Part shown: positions 32,375-40,973 of the stretch, one piece after another | How the letters are laid out: every line of letters begins with the position of its first letter | How positions within the stretch are numbered: the stretch's first letter is position 1 | Source: Gracilaria gracilis | Taxonomy: Eukaryota; Rhodophyta; Florideophyceae; Gracilariales; Gracilariaceae | Assembly: GCA_030374805.1 (NCBI GenBank) | Contig: JARGSG010000207.1 | Span: 744,001-808,000, forward strand | Direction: 5' to 3' | Length of the DNA stretch: 64,000 nt | Notes under the pieces: generated by a model | What the model was told of the DNA's origin: nothing | What the model saw: the letters and a program-made list of their open reading frames with translations, nothing else | The model's database searches: none | Made by a program: the position numbers and the translations under genes

Positions 32375-34747
32375 CTATTCGTCATCGCCGCCTTCCTCAA
32401 ACAAAACACGCATTATACCAGCGTCTGGGAGTGTTTCCGGGACAGAATTTTCTCCGACACCATCATCCCAACCAGCTATGTCATCTTCGTTGGCGGCTTC
32501 TTGGATATCTTCGTCCGTAGTGGTATGGGCACCAAAATAAGACACAAAGTCTTCAGACAGCGGTCCAATCCCACCAGCAATTGCGGCTGAGGTGTAAGTC
32601 CTACAAACCTTCGTTGAGGAAGACCCGCCTGTGGAAGTTAGCGCGTTGTTGAATGCGCAGAACATCATTTTTTCCACCTTCATAGGATGTAGGCGGTTAC
32701 GTGTCGGTGTTCTGATCCTCCCCTGGATGCTAAAACTCCGTTCGACACTCGAAGAGGACGGACTCGTGCATAGAACTCGTAGAGCAAAATCTTTCAACGA
32801 CGAAGTGCCCCCAAACTGTATCCAGTACACTACTGGAATGTTCTTAAAGGCCATTAAAACCGGTCGCTGTTCAGCCCGGTCCGCCTGCGATCTCCAGGAC
32901 AACCTTGTAAAATTGAATACCTCAAAAAGACGGTCAACTGCCCCTTCCTCACCGCCCGCACTGGGAAGCTTTTGCGTAGGTGGAAAAATAGAGGACTTCA
33001 CGTACTTCCTCATGTGCATCAAAATGTCAGACGTGTGTGAAACACAGTTCTCATTGAGGCTCCTTATGTCCAGTAAAAATGCTACGGTATGTAGTGATGT
33101 AAGTAGGGGTATCTTACGGGCTCCCCCAGCCCGACGTCGGCGAAAAACGCTTAGGACTTCTTCCTGACGTTCCGATGTAAAAAACGGAGTGACTGGTAGC
33201 GTCGTGAGCTGTTGCTCCAGTTGTCGCGTTGCCGGATAAACTTCTGACAGTACCGAACTGTCGTCATCAAAGATACGAAGATATTGTCTGACAAGGCGCA
33301 AGATGTGATATATATCAAGACACTTTTCAAACAAAGACTCGTCTCTCACCGTAGCTTCGAACGTATCTCGCTTGTGCTCCTGTCTCCCGCTATAAAGGGA
33401 AGTACGAAAGTCAGAGCAATTAACTAAACTCTGGTAAACACTTTTGCCCCTTAAGAATGACTGGAGCATACCTTCGCAGCTCGCGAAACGAGTTTGAGCC
33501 ATTCGCATCGGTAAGACGGCCGTTCTGAACGGCTTGAGACGCCCATATTGATCCATTTCTCTGATGGAAGTGGTGTAACCACTATTTCGGAGGTTACAAT
33601 TGTGTTGCTCTTTGAGTTGTTTGAAGCGAAAATAAAGCTTCGAGTGCCTTCTTAGGTCTGTGACAACAGCCGAAACAGAGCCCAGTATATCGGCTATCCA
33701 CGGCAATTCTCCAATATCCTGCATCAGAAGGTTGGAAACATGCGCTTGATCTTGGGCTGAAATAATATGGTCGAACTTCTTAGATAGTTGTTCTTTGGCT
33801 TTCACACACGAGCTAGCATTATCGCTAACAACTGCGCATATATTCTTCATATCCCCGAATTGCGAAAATGCAGAGCTCACGACGCTCGCATACAGTTCCC
33901 CATCGCAGCTGAAAGCCCCGGTATATATAGACCTTAGAAAAAATGTCTGTCGCGTTCGGTCCACTCCAGTTATTGTAAGCAAAACGTTGACAACGTTTTC
34001 CGAGTTGGAGTCAGTCCAACCATCGAACGTTAGTGTTCCAAACGTCTGTCGGAGAGAGGCGGTTATATGGGATTTGACCGCAGCCAGAGATTTCTCGTAG
34101 TAAGCGTGCAACCGATTTCCCCCAATCTGCGCTGCTGTGGGGACGTCTTCGACGAGTCGCTCATCTAGAAGCCTGACAATTTCGAGAAATTCGTTCTCCT
34201 GTTTGCCTCTCACCAACATACTGAACGGCAGCATGTTGTTAATCACCATTCTCGTAATAAGTTCGTTCAATCGAGACCGCTTCTGATCCAGTGCTTTCTT
34301 TTGCTGCACTAGAGCGGAACGATCTGCGCTTGTGCGCACAACAGAAGCCCGTGTCCGAACAACCGGGCTTCTAAATGTTTCGCAAGACGCAGTCTCCGTC
34401 GATCTTCTTTTGGATGGTGTCAGTGGCACGCCAAAGCACTTTGCTGAACTCCCCATTTTCTGATACGCCCGAAGTAAGGACGGTACCTTTAGAAGGCGTT
34501 GCAGAGTTTCAGGGGTGGTAAACGGGCACTGTAGGAGGTGGTGGCCTAGTTGTGTCGTATTAGGTGTAGAAGCACGCGATTGCCATCCGCACCCATTGCA
34601 AGTAGTATGAACACTTTCACCTGATGTCTGGGGATCGTGTGGTGCCTGTAAGGAGAAACATTCTGTAGGCCACCACGCTTTCTTGCGACCAGTTCTGCGG
34701 GATGTTGTGGATTGCGAGGCGGATGTTGCGACATGGCTGGATGTCAT
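32375..34747 (-). mobile_element. hAT-superfamily DNA transposon (coding core; ends not located)
   Basis: The transposase frame is intact, so the element may be complete. I could not find convincing terminal inverted repeats or an 8-base target duplication by eye; a self-comparison of about 30.3-35.4 kb would settle the ends. The cluster of perfect palindromes at 35020-35135 is a candidate subterminal or terminal region on the 5' side of the transposase gene. Confidence 0.75.
32375..34747 (-). CDS. hAT-family transposase
   Basis: Cut-and-paste transposase of the hAT superfamily, single exon, 790 residues from the ATG at 34747. The N-terminus has a BED-type zinc finger (CNGCGW, then HHLLQC). 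The segment FGTLTFDGWTDSNSENVVNVL contains the DGWT motif with the first catalytic Asp, as in DUF659-type hAT proteins. SDNASSCVKAKEQL matches the next conserved block. At the C-terminus LRVLCTSPSSSSVERSFS is the hAT dimerisation domain, with the conserved SxxxER pattern. No internal stop or frameshift is seen, so recent activity or domestication is possible. Either way it is an insertion between ordinary housekeeping genes. Confidence 0.92.
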   Translation of the reverse strand: MTSSHVATSASQSTTSRRTGRKKAWWPTECFSLQAPHDPQTSGESVHTTCNGCGWQSRASTPNTTQLGHHLLQCPFTTPETLQRLLKVPSLLRAYQKMGSSAKCFGVPLTPSKRRSTETASCETFRSPVVRTRASVVRTSADRSALVQQKKALDQKRSRLNELITRMVINNMLPFSMLVRGKQENEFLEIVRLLDERLVEDVPTAAQIGGNRLHAYYEKSLAAVKSHITASLRQTFGTLTFDGWTDSNSENVVNVLLTITGVDRTRQTFFLRSIYTGAFSCDGELYASVVSSAFSQFGDMKNICAVVSDNASSCVKAKEQLSKKFDHIISAQDQAHVSNLLMQDIGELPWIADILGSVSAVVTDLRRHSKLYFRFKQLKEQHNCNLRNSGYTTSIREMDQYGRLKPFRTAVLPMRMAQTRFASCEGMLQSFLRGKSVYQSLVNCSDFRTSLYSGRQEHKRDTFEATVRDESLFEKCLDIYHILRLVRQYLRIFDDDSSVLSEVYPATRQLEQQLTTLPVTPFFTSERQEEVLSVFRRRRAGGARKIPLLTSLHTVAFLLDIRSLNENCVSHTSDILMHMRKYVKSSIFPPTQKLPSAGGEEGAVDRLFEVFNFTRLSWRSQADRAEQRPVLMAFKNIPVVYWIQFGGTSSLKDFALRVLCTSPSSSSVERSFSIQGRIRTPTRNRLHPMKVEKMMFCAFNNALTSTGGSSSTKVCRTYTSAAIAGGIGPLSEDFVSYFGAHTTTDEDIQEAANEDDIAGWDDGVGENSVPETLPDAGIMRVLFEEGGDDE

Positions 34748-35019
34748 CTTATTTTGTAGTGAACGTAGCCGGGGGGAACGGCAGCGCAGCAGCACGAATT
34801 AGTGCAAAAGTGTCACAGCGTTTCTTGCGCAAACATTGGCAGCAGGGTTGGGGAGAGATATGCATTCGGTAACCGCGATCTTTGCCGCGCAGAGGCATTC
34901 TGCCAGTGTCAAAATTCGTAGAACAGCCCACTATACACAGGAGTCCTGTGATAGGACTTTCTTTTCCCTTCAGCTCTTTGTGCGCCACGGGGGGTTTTCT
35001 ACTGGCTGAAACCCTGCAC

Positions 35020-35060
35020 TGCATGCTGGAACGGTTCCAGCATGCAATGCAATTTGCATT
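35020..35060. repeat. Two adjoining perfect palindromes (13-bp and 7-bp arms)
   Basis: TGCATGCTGGAAC, one base, and its exact reverse complement (35020-35046). This runs into AATGCAA, T, TTGCATT (35046-35060), which shares one base with the first. Both have single-base centres and would extrude as cruciforms. Confidence 0.9.
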
Positions 35061-35097
35061 GTGGACCCTGGACTCGAATGGAGAGCAGCAGGAGCAC

Positions 35098-35135
35098 TGC
35101 TGTCTGCAGGCCAGCTGCAAGCCCTGCAGACAGCA
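35098..35135. repeat. 13-bp inverted repeat, 12-base loop
   Basis: TGCTGTCTGCAGG at 35098-35110 and its exact reverse complement at 35123-35135. It is 38 bases past the preceding palindromes, so the whole cluster forms one structured block. Confidence 0.9.
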
Positions 35136-35370
35136 GCCCTCCTGCAGGTGCAACGGCATGGTCTGGCTAACCGCCCGACGCTTACAAGAGATAGGCTAGA
35201 AACGTAGGGTACCCTTGTAAGGTACACCGTACGGTTCATATACAATGCGCAGATTACGCCTGCGTTCAGAAGTTGCCCACAACTTGAAAAGTATATCACG
35301 TGTCATCCCCTCTGTCACGTAACGCGAGGGGACGGCACGGCGTCATAAATTTTGTCGGGGAGCCAAAAAC

Positions 35371-35547
35371 TTATTGAAGCCGTCGAACTCTGCTCAAGTG
35401 TTCGTTGAACAACGTTTGCACCTTGCGGATGTCCTCTGTGCCCAGTGTATTATCCTTATTGTACCGGTCAGAAGGAATGCCCTGCGAAACCGCATCCGAA
35501 AGTGCCATCAATTCGGTAACCAAACTTTGAACCGTGTCAAATGCTTT
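35371..35547 (-). CDS. Possible 3' exon of an unidentified small gene
   Basis: A 58-residue minus-strand frame preceded by a good acceptor (TTTCCTCCTAG) and ending in TAA at 35373-35371. The sequence (KAFDTVQSLVTELMALSDAV onward, ending LSRVRRLQ) looks like an amphipathic helical protein rather than noise. The upstream exon is uncertain. One option starts at an ATG at 35859 and uses a GTTACG donor, giving about 100 residues and a promoter shared with ALG1. I recognise no family, and a gene remnant is equally possible. Confidence 0.35.
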   Translation of the reverse strand, partial: KAFDTVQSLVTELMALSDAVSQGIPSDRYNKDNTLGTEDIRKVQTLFNEHLSRVRRLQ

Positions 35548-35947
35548 CTAGGAGGAAAGTACTTGCGTGAAGCTCCTCTTCTAAATTGAAACGCTACCTG
35601 TGCCGCTGTCGTTTCATTTCCGTTTGAAGCAAAACTGCTTGTCGTGGGTGATTTTCGTGCCATTCATTAGGCTCGCGACTCCAGCACCCTTGTTTGTATT
35701 CGTGGACAAGATAGATGACGTAACTTCAACTTGTCCATCGATATCTTCCGAGATATACCAAGGTATAATATATCTACTTCGTTTGTACCCTTTTAAAGTA
35801 GTCTTGTGTTGAACGGCTGAAATATTTTTATACACAATCAAATTGTGCCACCAAATCATATCGCCGATAACAAATCAACTCGCGCAGGCGGCAACCGCGT
35901 CACCGTCTCTGCTTGATGCCAATCGCCATCCCTTGCAGCACCGACTC

Positions 35948-37309
35948 ATGGACGCGCCGCTGTGGAGCGGTATGCTGCTCTTCATTCTATCCACCTTGGC
36001 AGCCTTGTGCGCTGTCTTGCTTCTTCTCACCCTTTTGGCACTTCTCTTCATCCGCCACTACCATCAGCATCGCCTCAAGGCAAACCCTCTTCCGCCAGCC
36101 ATTTTGGTAGTCTCTCAATCACCAGCAAATCACTCCCCGCGTGTCGTCGCACACCTTAAAGCTTGCTTACACTTCTCACAGCAGGATGCCATAATCTTCC
36201 TCGCCGAGTCTCCAAATACTATAACCGATGAGCGACTCACTTTTCATGCTTTACCGCAATATCCTCCTCTAGTGCGAAGAAATGTGTTCATCTTAGCCAA
36301 GAAAGCACTTTCGCTACTTTTCGCCCAGTCGTCTTGCTTGAGCACCGTAGCATGTCTTCCTTTCGGTATTCATCATATCATTCTGGCAACCCCTCCAGCA
36401 CTTCCCCTTCTACCGCTTCTCATTCTATTGCGACCGTTCTATTTTCCGCACTCGCAAATCATCGTTGATGTACACAATCTTGCATATACGCTTTCCGCAC
36501 AACACAACACCAATCGTTACTTTCTCGCACTTGCGCGACTACTTGAGCTTCGATCGTTGCGATTCGCACATCATACATGGACCGTTTCTTCTGCTCTTGC
36601 ACAGTTTTTGCGCACTGTGGGTGTAACAGCGCAAGTTCTTCGAGATCTTCCTTCCGATGTGTTCACCAAGCTTCGAAAAGAACCTCTTTCTGTTGAGGAA
36701 AAGAATAGTCTGATAGAGCGCGTCCAGAGAAATGCGACATGTTTCGGGCCACCATCTATTGGGGGCAAGTTCCCATTGATGGTTTCCAGCACAAGCTGGA
36801 CCCCTGACGAAGATCTTTCAATTCTACGCAAATCTATTGAGGAACTGGATCGCAATGAAGTAAGCCTTCGCGTCGTCATTACAGGAAAAGGCCCTTTGCG
36901 AGCCGCCTTCGAGAAACAGTTAGAGCTTCTAAAGCTTCAGCACGTGCAAGTGTGGCTTGCATGGTTACCGTTTCATGACTATGCTGCACTTCTGTCAACT
37001 GCCACACTTGGCGTCTCTCTGCACGCAAGTTCTTCCGCACTAGATCTGCCTATGAAAGCCGTAGACATGCTGGGGACTGGGCTACCCGTATTGGCGCTGA
37101 GGTACCCGTGCATCCACGAGTTAATCAGAGATGGACGCAACGGGTTGCTGTTCGATGACTCTAAACATCTTACTGAGTGCATTCAACAAATTGTTCGAGA
37201 TGAGCTGCTTTTGCGTCGATTGCGACAAGGTGCAGCAGAATCTTTTCAAGAAGAATGGCTGCCACAGTGGGACACTGTAGCAAGGCCATTCTTTTCGTCC
37301 AGTGATTGA
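35948..37309 (+). CDS. ALG1: ALG1 beta-1,4-mannosyltransferase
   Basis: Chitobiosyldiphosphodolichol beta-mannosyltransferase, which adds the first mannose from GDP-mannose to GlcNAc2-PP-dolichol on the cytosolic face of the ER in N-glycan assembly. The ATG at 35948 gives 453 aa, the usual length. An N-terminal membrane anchor spans about 7-35. Family blocks are IIVDVHNLAYTL and VSSTSWTPDEDLSIL. The ITGKGPLR block also fits, as does SLHASSSALDLPMKAVDMLG, the ALG1 hallmark in which glycine-rich and DLPMK residues bind the nucleotide sugar. The C-terminal part has HELIRDGRNGLLF, typical of GT33/GT-B enzymes. Single exon. A lipid-flippase subunit gene (CDC50) follows on the opposite strand, only 233 bases past the stop. 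Confidence 0.96.
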   Translation: MDAPLWSGMLLFILSTLAALCAVLLLLTLLALLFIRHYHQHRLKANPLPPAILVVSQSPANHSPRVVAHLKACLHFSQQDAIIFLAESPNTITDERLTFHALPQYPPLVRRNVFILAKKALSLLFAQSSCLSTVACLPFGIHHIILATPPALPLLPLLILLRPFYFPHSQIIVDVHNLAYTLSAQHNTNRYFLALARLLELRSLRFAHHTWTVSSALAQFLRTVGVTAQVLRDLPSDVFTKLRKEPLSVEEKNSLIERVQRNATCFGPPSIGGKFPLMVSSTSWTPDEDLSILRKSIEELDRNEVSLRVVITGKGPLRAAFEKQLELLKLQHVQVWLAWLPFHDYAALLSTATLGVSLHASSSALDLPMKAVDMLGTGLPVLALRYPCIHELIRDGRNGLLFDDSKHLTECIQQIVRDELLLRRLRQGAAESFQEEWLPQWDTVARPFFSSSD

Positions 37310-37542
37310 AATAATCTCGGTCTTGAGGCAACGCGTAGAACTAACAAGTGAAAAGGTGTATATCCTATACATGTTGTTTATAGTCATTTTCTTTTTCATA
37401 GCGGACCCCGTTTCTTTCCAAGTCGCTGTCATTCTCGACACTTAGCTAGGCTTTCATACGCGAAAAAAGCGGAACGCTCATAAGCTTCCCGTCGGAATGG
37501 CGACGGAACTTCGAGTGGATTCAGTCTACAAACTTCGCAGCG

Positions 37543-38628
37543 TCAAGCGTTCTGGTCACTAGGATCTTGCGCTGCAAGCGGGGCCTTTTGAATATCCGAC
37601 GGTGAAACTAGATCACCAAGGTCCACAGTAGTTTCAGGGGGTAAGTCCAGATCTGGAGTTATTCTTGAACGCACCATAATTGCAATGGCCAAAACAAATG
37701 AAACCCCTCCAACAGCCAAGTAGGCAATTCCCATTGTTCTGTTCGGGCCCCCAAACCATGTTGTCTCTGAGAGGAAGAAGAATTTCTCTCCCTCAAAGGA
37801 ACTCACGGGGAAACGGGACTGAATTCGTACGTAATACGTCCCAGGTTCAAGGTCTGTTCGGATGATTCTATACAGCTTCTTCCAGTTTCGATAAGCAGAT
37901 AGCCGCATCCAAACCATAAAATCTTCGCTGCGAATGAGCTCGTTTTGCTCTTCGGTAAAACTTTCGTTGTTGCCAACAAACCTTTTCTCGCGGTCTACAT
38001 CCCATGCGATACCAGTATCATCCAGCTCTACTGGTCGCTCGCACCCGGGGTCAAAACATAATTCGAGAGTATCATTGAATTGAGAATTCGCTACAAGACC
38101 GCAAGGTACAAGTGGCTGGTTAGTGCCAGGTTCGTTGATCAATGGGTCGCATGTGGAGACATCTGGATTGTTTGAACCGCGAAATTGGCCATCTGAACGA
38201 CTTGTGACATACGTTCGAGCATTCTGATAGAAATTGACAAGCCCGTAGTAGAAATAAGATGGAGCTTCCATTTTTCTCTCAATCACAATGGGTATTCTAC
38301 AAGTGCCGTTTCTGCTTGTATTCGAACTGTCACCTATGTCACAACGGTCTCTGTTGTCATAGCGATATCGTGGGGTGCTCTCCAAACGCGAGCTCTGAAC
38401 GAATATGATTGCGCCAAGCGGAAGGAAAACAGCGGCGACAACAAAATACATGATGAAGACGACGCGTGGGGTCCAAACCGGTTTCCATGCCCATAGTTCT
38501 TGTTGCCGGAATTTCGCACATCGAATGGGTCTGTCGTCTTCTTCAACTGCCTCACCAAGGTAATCTGAGGCTCGTGTCGACGTCGATAAGGCACCCGAAC
38601 GTTGGGGGAAATTAGCTTCGGCAGACAT
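37543..38628 (-). CDS. CDC50/LEM3-family P4-ATPase beta subunit
   Basis: CDC50-family protein of 361 aa, the accessory subunit that carries P4-ATPase lipid flippases out of the ER and is needed for their activity. The N-terminal cytosolic motif FRQQELWAWKPVWTP is the family signature. Membrane segments are at about 55-77 and near the C-terminus (about 305-325), flanking a large luminal domain. That domain contains GLVNFYQNARTYVTSR, several Cys residues for disulfides and N-glycosylation sequons (NGT, NTS). No P4-ATPase is in this window; the large ATPase at 43629 is a P2A Ca2+ pump. Single exon; the ATG at 38628 is consistent with family length. Confidence 0.95.
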   Translation of the reverse strand: MSAEANFPQRSGALSTSTRASDYLGEAVEEDDRPIRCAKFRQQELWAWKPVWTPRVVFIMYFVVAAVFLPLGAIIFVQSSRLESTPRYRYDNRDRCDIGDSSNTSRNGTCRIPIVIERKMEAPSYFYYGLVNFYQNARTYVTSRSDGQFRGSNNPDVSTCDPLINEPGTNQPLVPCGLVANSQFNDTLELCFDPGCERPVELDDTGIAWDVDREKRFVGNNESFTEEQNELIRSEDFMVWMRLSAYRNWKKLYRIIRTDLEPGTYYVRIQSRFPVSSFEGEKFFFLSETTWFGGPNRTMGIAYLAVGGVSFVLAIAIMVRSRITPDLDLPPETTVDLGDLVSPSDIQKAPLAAQDPSDQNA

Positions 38629-39487
38629 TATATGCCCAGGCTTGAGAGGATTGGCTCAAAGAAGATACGTGCAGAAGTTCTCGCCAGAAAATGAAGAGAT
38701 TGACAGTCGACGAAGGGAAATAAACGGGCTGAGCCTGACGATGAAGATGCGCACACACCTCAAGCCTGTACCAGAGTAGACGTTAACGTAACAGATGAAC
38801 GGGCCCAGTAAAAATTGCGGTGCTAGATAGAAGTAGGTTGCGGCTCTTGTGGTGATGGAGAGATTCTGCTTTAATTCTCACCACCCTTGGACTTGTCCCG
38901 GGTGTTTGACTGTCCTTTTTGTGTGGGTGTCGGGGATTTGGGCTGCGAACGACGTCATGGCGTCCCACATTCACAGAGCGCCAGTCGTTTACAGAGGCTT
39001 GTCCAGGTGTAGCACACGAAGTGCAGTGTGAGTCGTGGAGAATTGCTCCACGTGGCGTCATTGTTGTGACGCCCAATGGCAAGGCCGATGACGACAGCAA
39101 CGCTTCTCGAGTGGCAGAGCTTTCCAAGTGTTTCCGAGCAATGCAAACACACAAGCGTATCTCATCTAGTTTGTTTCTAACGTTACCTTCGTACTTTCTA
39201 CAAAACTGCAGCGGCTATTAACATTGGAAAGGATTCGTTCTTTTGCGTCAAGAGCAACTTTCTGCGCCAGGGAACATTATTTCTATACAAAAGTTCTAAG
39301 TTACCTTTTTGAAATTACCCCGCGAGATAGAACGTTCCGAAAAAGTCAGTATCTGTCGATAACCTCTACCACGATAGAATCCTGGCAATGCGAATATGCA
39401 GCAGTTCTAGGTTCTCAGGAATAGGCCACAATAGTGTCTGTTCACCACACCCGCATCCTTTTCGCCAGGTTTCAACCGCCTTATTCA
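38629..39487. other. Spacer, no recognised gene
   Basis: About 860 bases between the CDC50 and p24 genes on the same strand. Open frames in it are short and unlike any family. It probably contains the CDC50 promoter and the p24 3' region. Confidence 0.45.
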
Positions 39488-40255
39488 TCAACACAACTTC
39501 TTCTGTTTGAAGTATCCTTCATAGTATTTGTATTGCGCAGCGCACGTAGCGACGGTCACAAACAATGATAGAACTGCAAGCATCATTACATGTCCAGTAG
39601 TTTCTTCCATTTTTCGAGTTAACATGCGCTCCCTTCGTTGCAGTCTAGTCATATCACCTATCATTCCTGACAATGATGTATGCATTCGCCGCAAGCTCTT
39701 TTGTAGCCTGTCAGTGTCAGATGCCTTCGCGGCCCGATCCACACCATCTACTGACGAACCCGCGAACGCTTGATCTAAATTGAATTCAATCGCTCGCTTT
39801 GTTCCCGCAGGATGAACGCGGCCGGCTTTTTGTTGATGTTCAATACAAATACGATATGTGTCTTCCTCTTCATCTTCATAGTCATACTCATCGGCAGGTC
39901 TGTGTTGGCGTTCTATTTTTGGAGTATCAAACGAGAACTTCCCGTGATCTGGCGCTCGATTGTGGTACAAGACTTTTCCTTGCAAAGTTGTTACCCACAC
40001 GTCAATTTCCATATCGCTCTTTCCGCCTGAAACGCGCGTCTCGCCAGTGACCTGGGAAGTATTGTGTCAGATCTCATGTGAATCTGGGCAAAATACAGTC
40101 CAAATGAGCTGGATGGGAAAATTGCTTACCTTAGTTGATGATGGTAGCTCCTCAGTGAAACATCTTCTTTGTCCGGGTTCCAAGTAGAAGCGAACTGCAT
40201 CTGCGGCAAACAGCAAACTCAGGACCAGGAACACGGATGAGGTTCGGCTCTTCAT
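39488..40255 (-). CDS. p24/EMP24 (TMED) cargo receptor
   Basis: p24-family type I membrane protein that cycles between ER and Golgi in COPI and COPII vesicles. Two exons: 40255-40130 and 40051-39488, with a 78-base intron (GTAAGC donor, CCCAG acceptor) in phase 0. Protein 229 aa. A signal peptide ends about residue 20 (LFAADA|VRF). The GOLD domain has the conserved CFTEEL and GKFSF elements plus the second Cys near TYRICIEH. A coiled-coil region follows (about 155-185), then a membrane segment near 196-215, and a short tail ending FKQKKLC. That tail has the aromatic residue plus KKxx di-lysine signal for COPI retrieval. The intron is needed: without it the signal peptide and GOLD domain are in different frames. 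The subclass (alpha, beta, gamma or delta) is not resolved by eye. Confidence 0.95.
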
Positions 40256-40973
40256 TACTGCTGACTTGAACTCTACGCCCGCTGTCCAGTAAACTATTCA
40301 GTTAATTCAGAAACGAGCTTCTGAGATGTCGTAAGGTCGGCTAAGAAAGACTGCCTCAGGAGCAATATCCAAGGTTTGTAGAAGAAAAAAGTTTGATGTT
40401 GATCCCTTCGACAAATTCTTCGCTCCTCTGGCGAGTTGCACAACTTGTGTCTTCGAATTTGATTGCACAGAGGCAGGTTCTGCTCTCAGATCCATTTAAC
40501 GCTCCCTTACTGTAATGCTTCTGTAAGTAGTACGTAACTACATGGTACCAATTAGTGACCAATAAATTACTTTCTTGCCTTATCCACAGCTTTCTGTAGT
40601 TGTATCACTGTGGATAACGCTTGCAAAAATTCTGTTCCCTGGTACCAATCGGGCCTGCAGTTTTGTTCGCGCCACCGGTCACGATGGTGACTGGTGACTC
40701 ACCAGCGCAGAGGATGTTCAAGTTGTTCTGGCGCGCTTTGGACTGTTTTTGGCGCCAAACCGCTGTAGAATCGAAACGATGTGCATCTGGCGCTGCGCTG
40801 TGACCACATCCTTAAAAGCCTCGCATGCAGATCTGCAGCGCTGCGAGCGGTCGTTTTCGCCACCGCTTTTCGTTTCGTATAAAACGAACAGTCTTGCGCT
40901 TCGCCGACCTCGCAACGCAGCTTTCCCTTCACCAAAGGGATCATTAGCTATAAAGACGGGTCAGAAATTCAGC
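40256..40973. other. Divergent promoter region (p24 / BRCT)
   Basis: About 720 bases between divergent genes. TATAAAA occurs at about 40878-40884, some 95 bases before the BRCT-protein ATG, and a second TATAAA lies near 40949. Either could be a TATA box. Open frames across this stretch overlap the true gene starts and are not convincing. Confidence 0.45.

Larger units (their letters stand above)
34748..35370. other. Palindrome-rich region beyond the hAT gene
   Basis: Sequence upstream of the transposase start with no recognised gene. It contains three perfect inverted repeats within 116 bases (35020-35135). Overlapping GCAGCAG and CTGCAG motifs fill the same interval. Confidence 0.5.

Noticed and set aside
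32051..32590. 179-residue plus-strand frame overlapping the end of the transposase
   Set aside because: It lies mostly opposite the transposase C-terminus and has no homology signs.
31019..35172. GGCTAACC at 31019-31026 and again at 35165-35172, a possible 8-base target duplication of the hAT element
   Set aside because: The sequences just inside the two sites are not inverted repeats of one another, so an 8-base match in this span is more likely chance.
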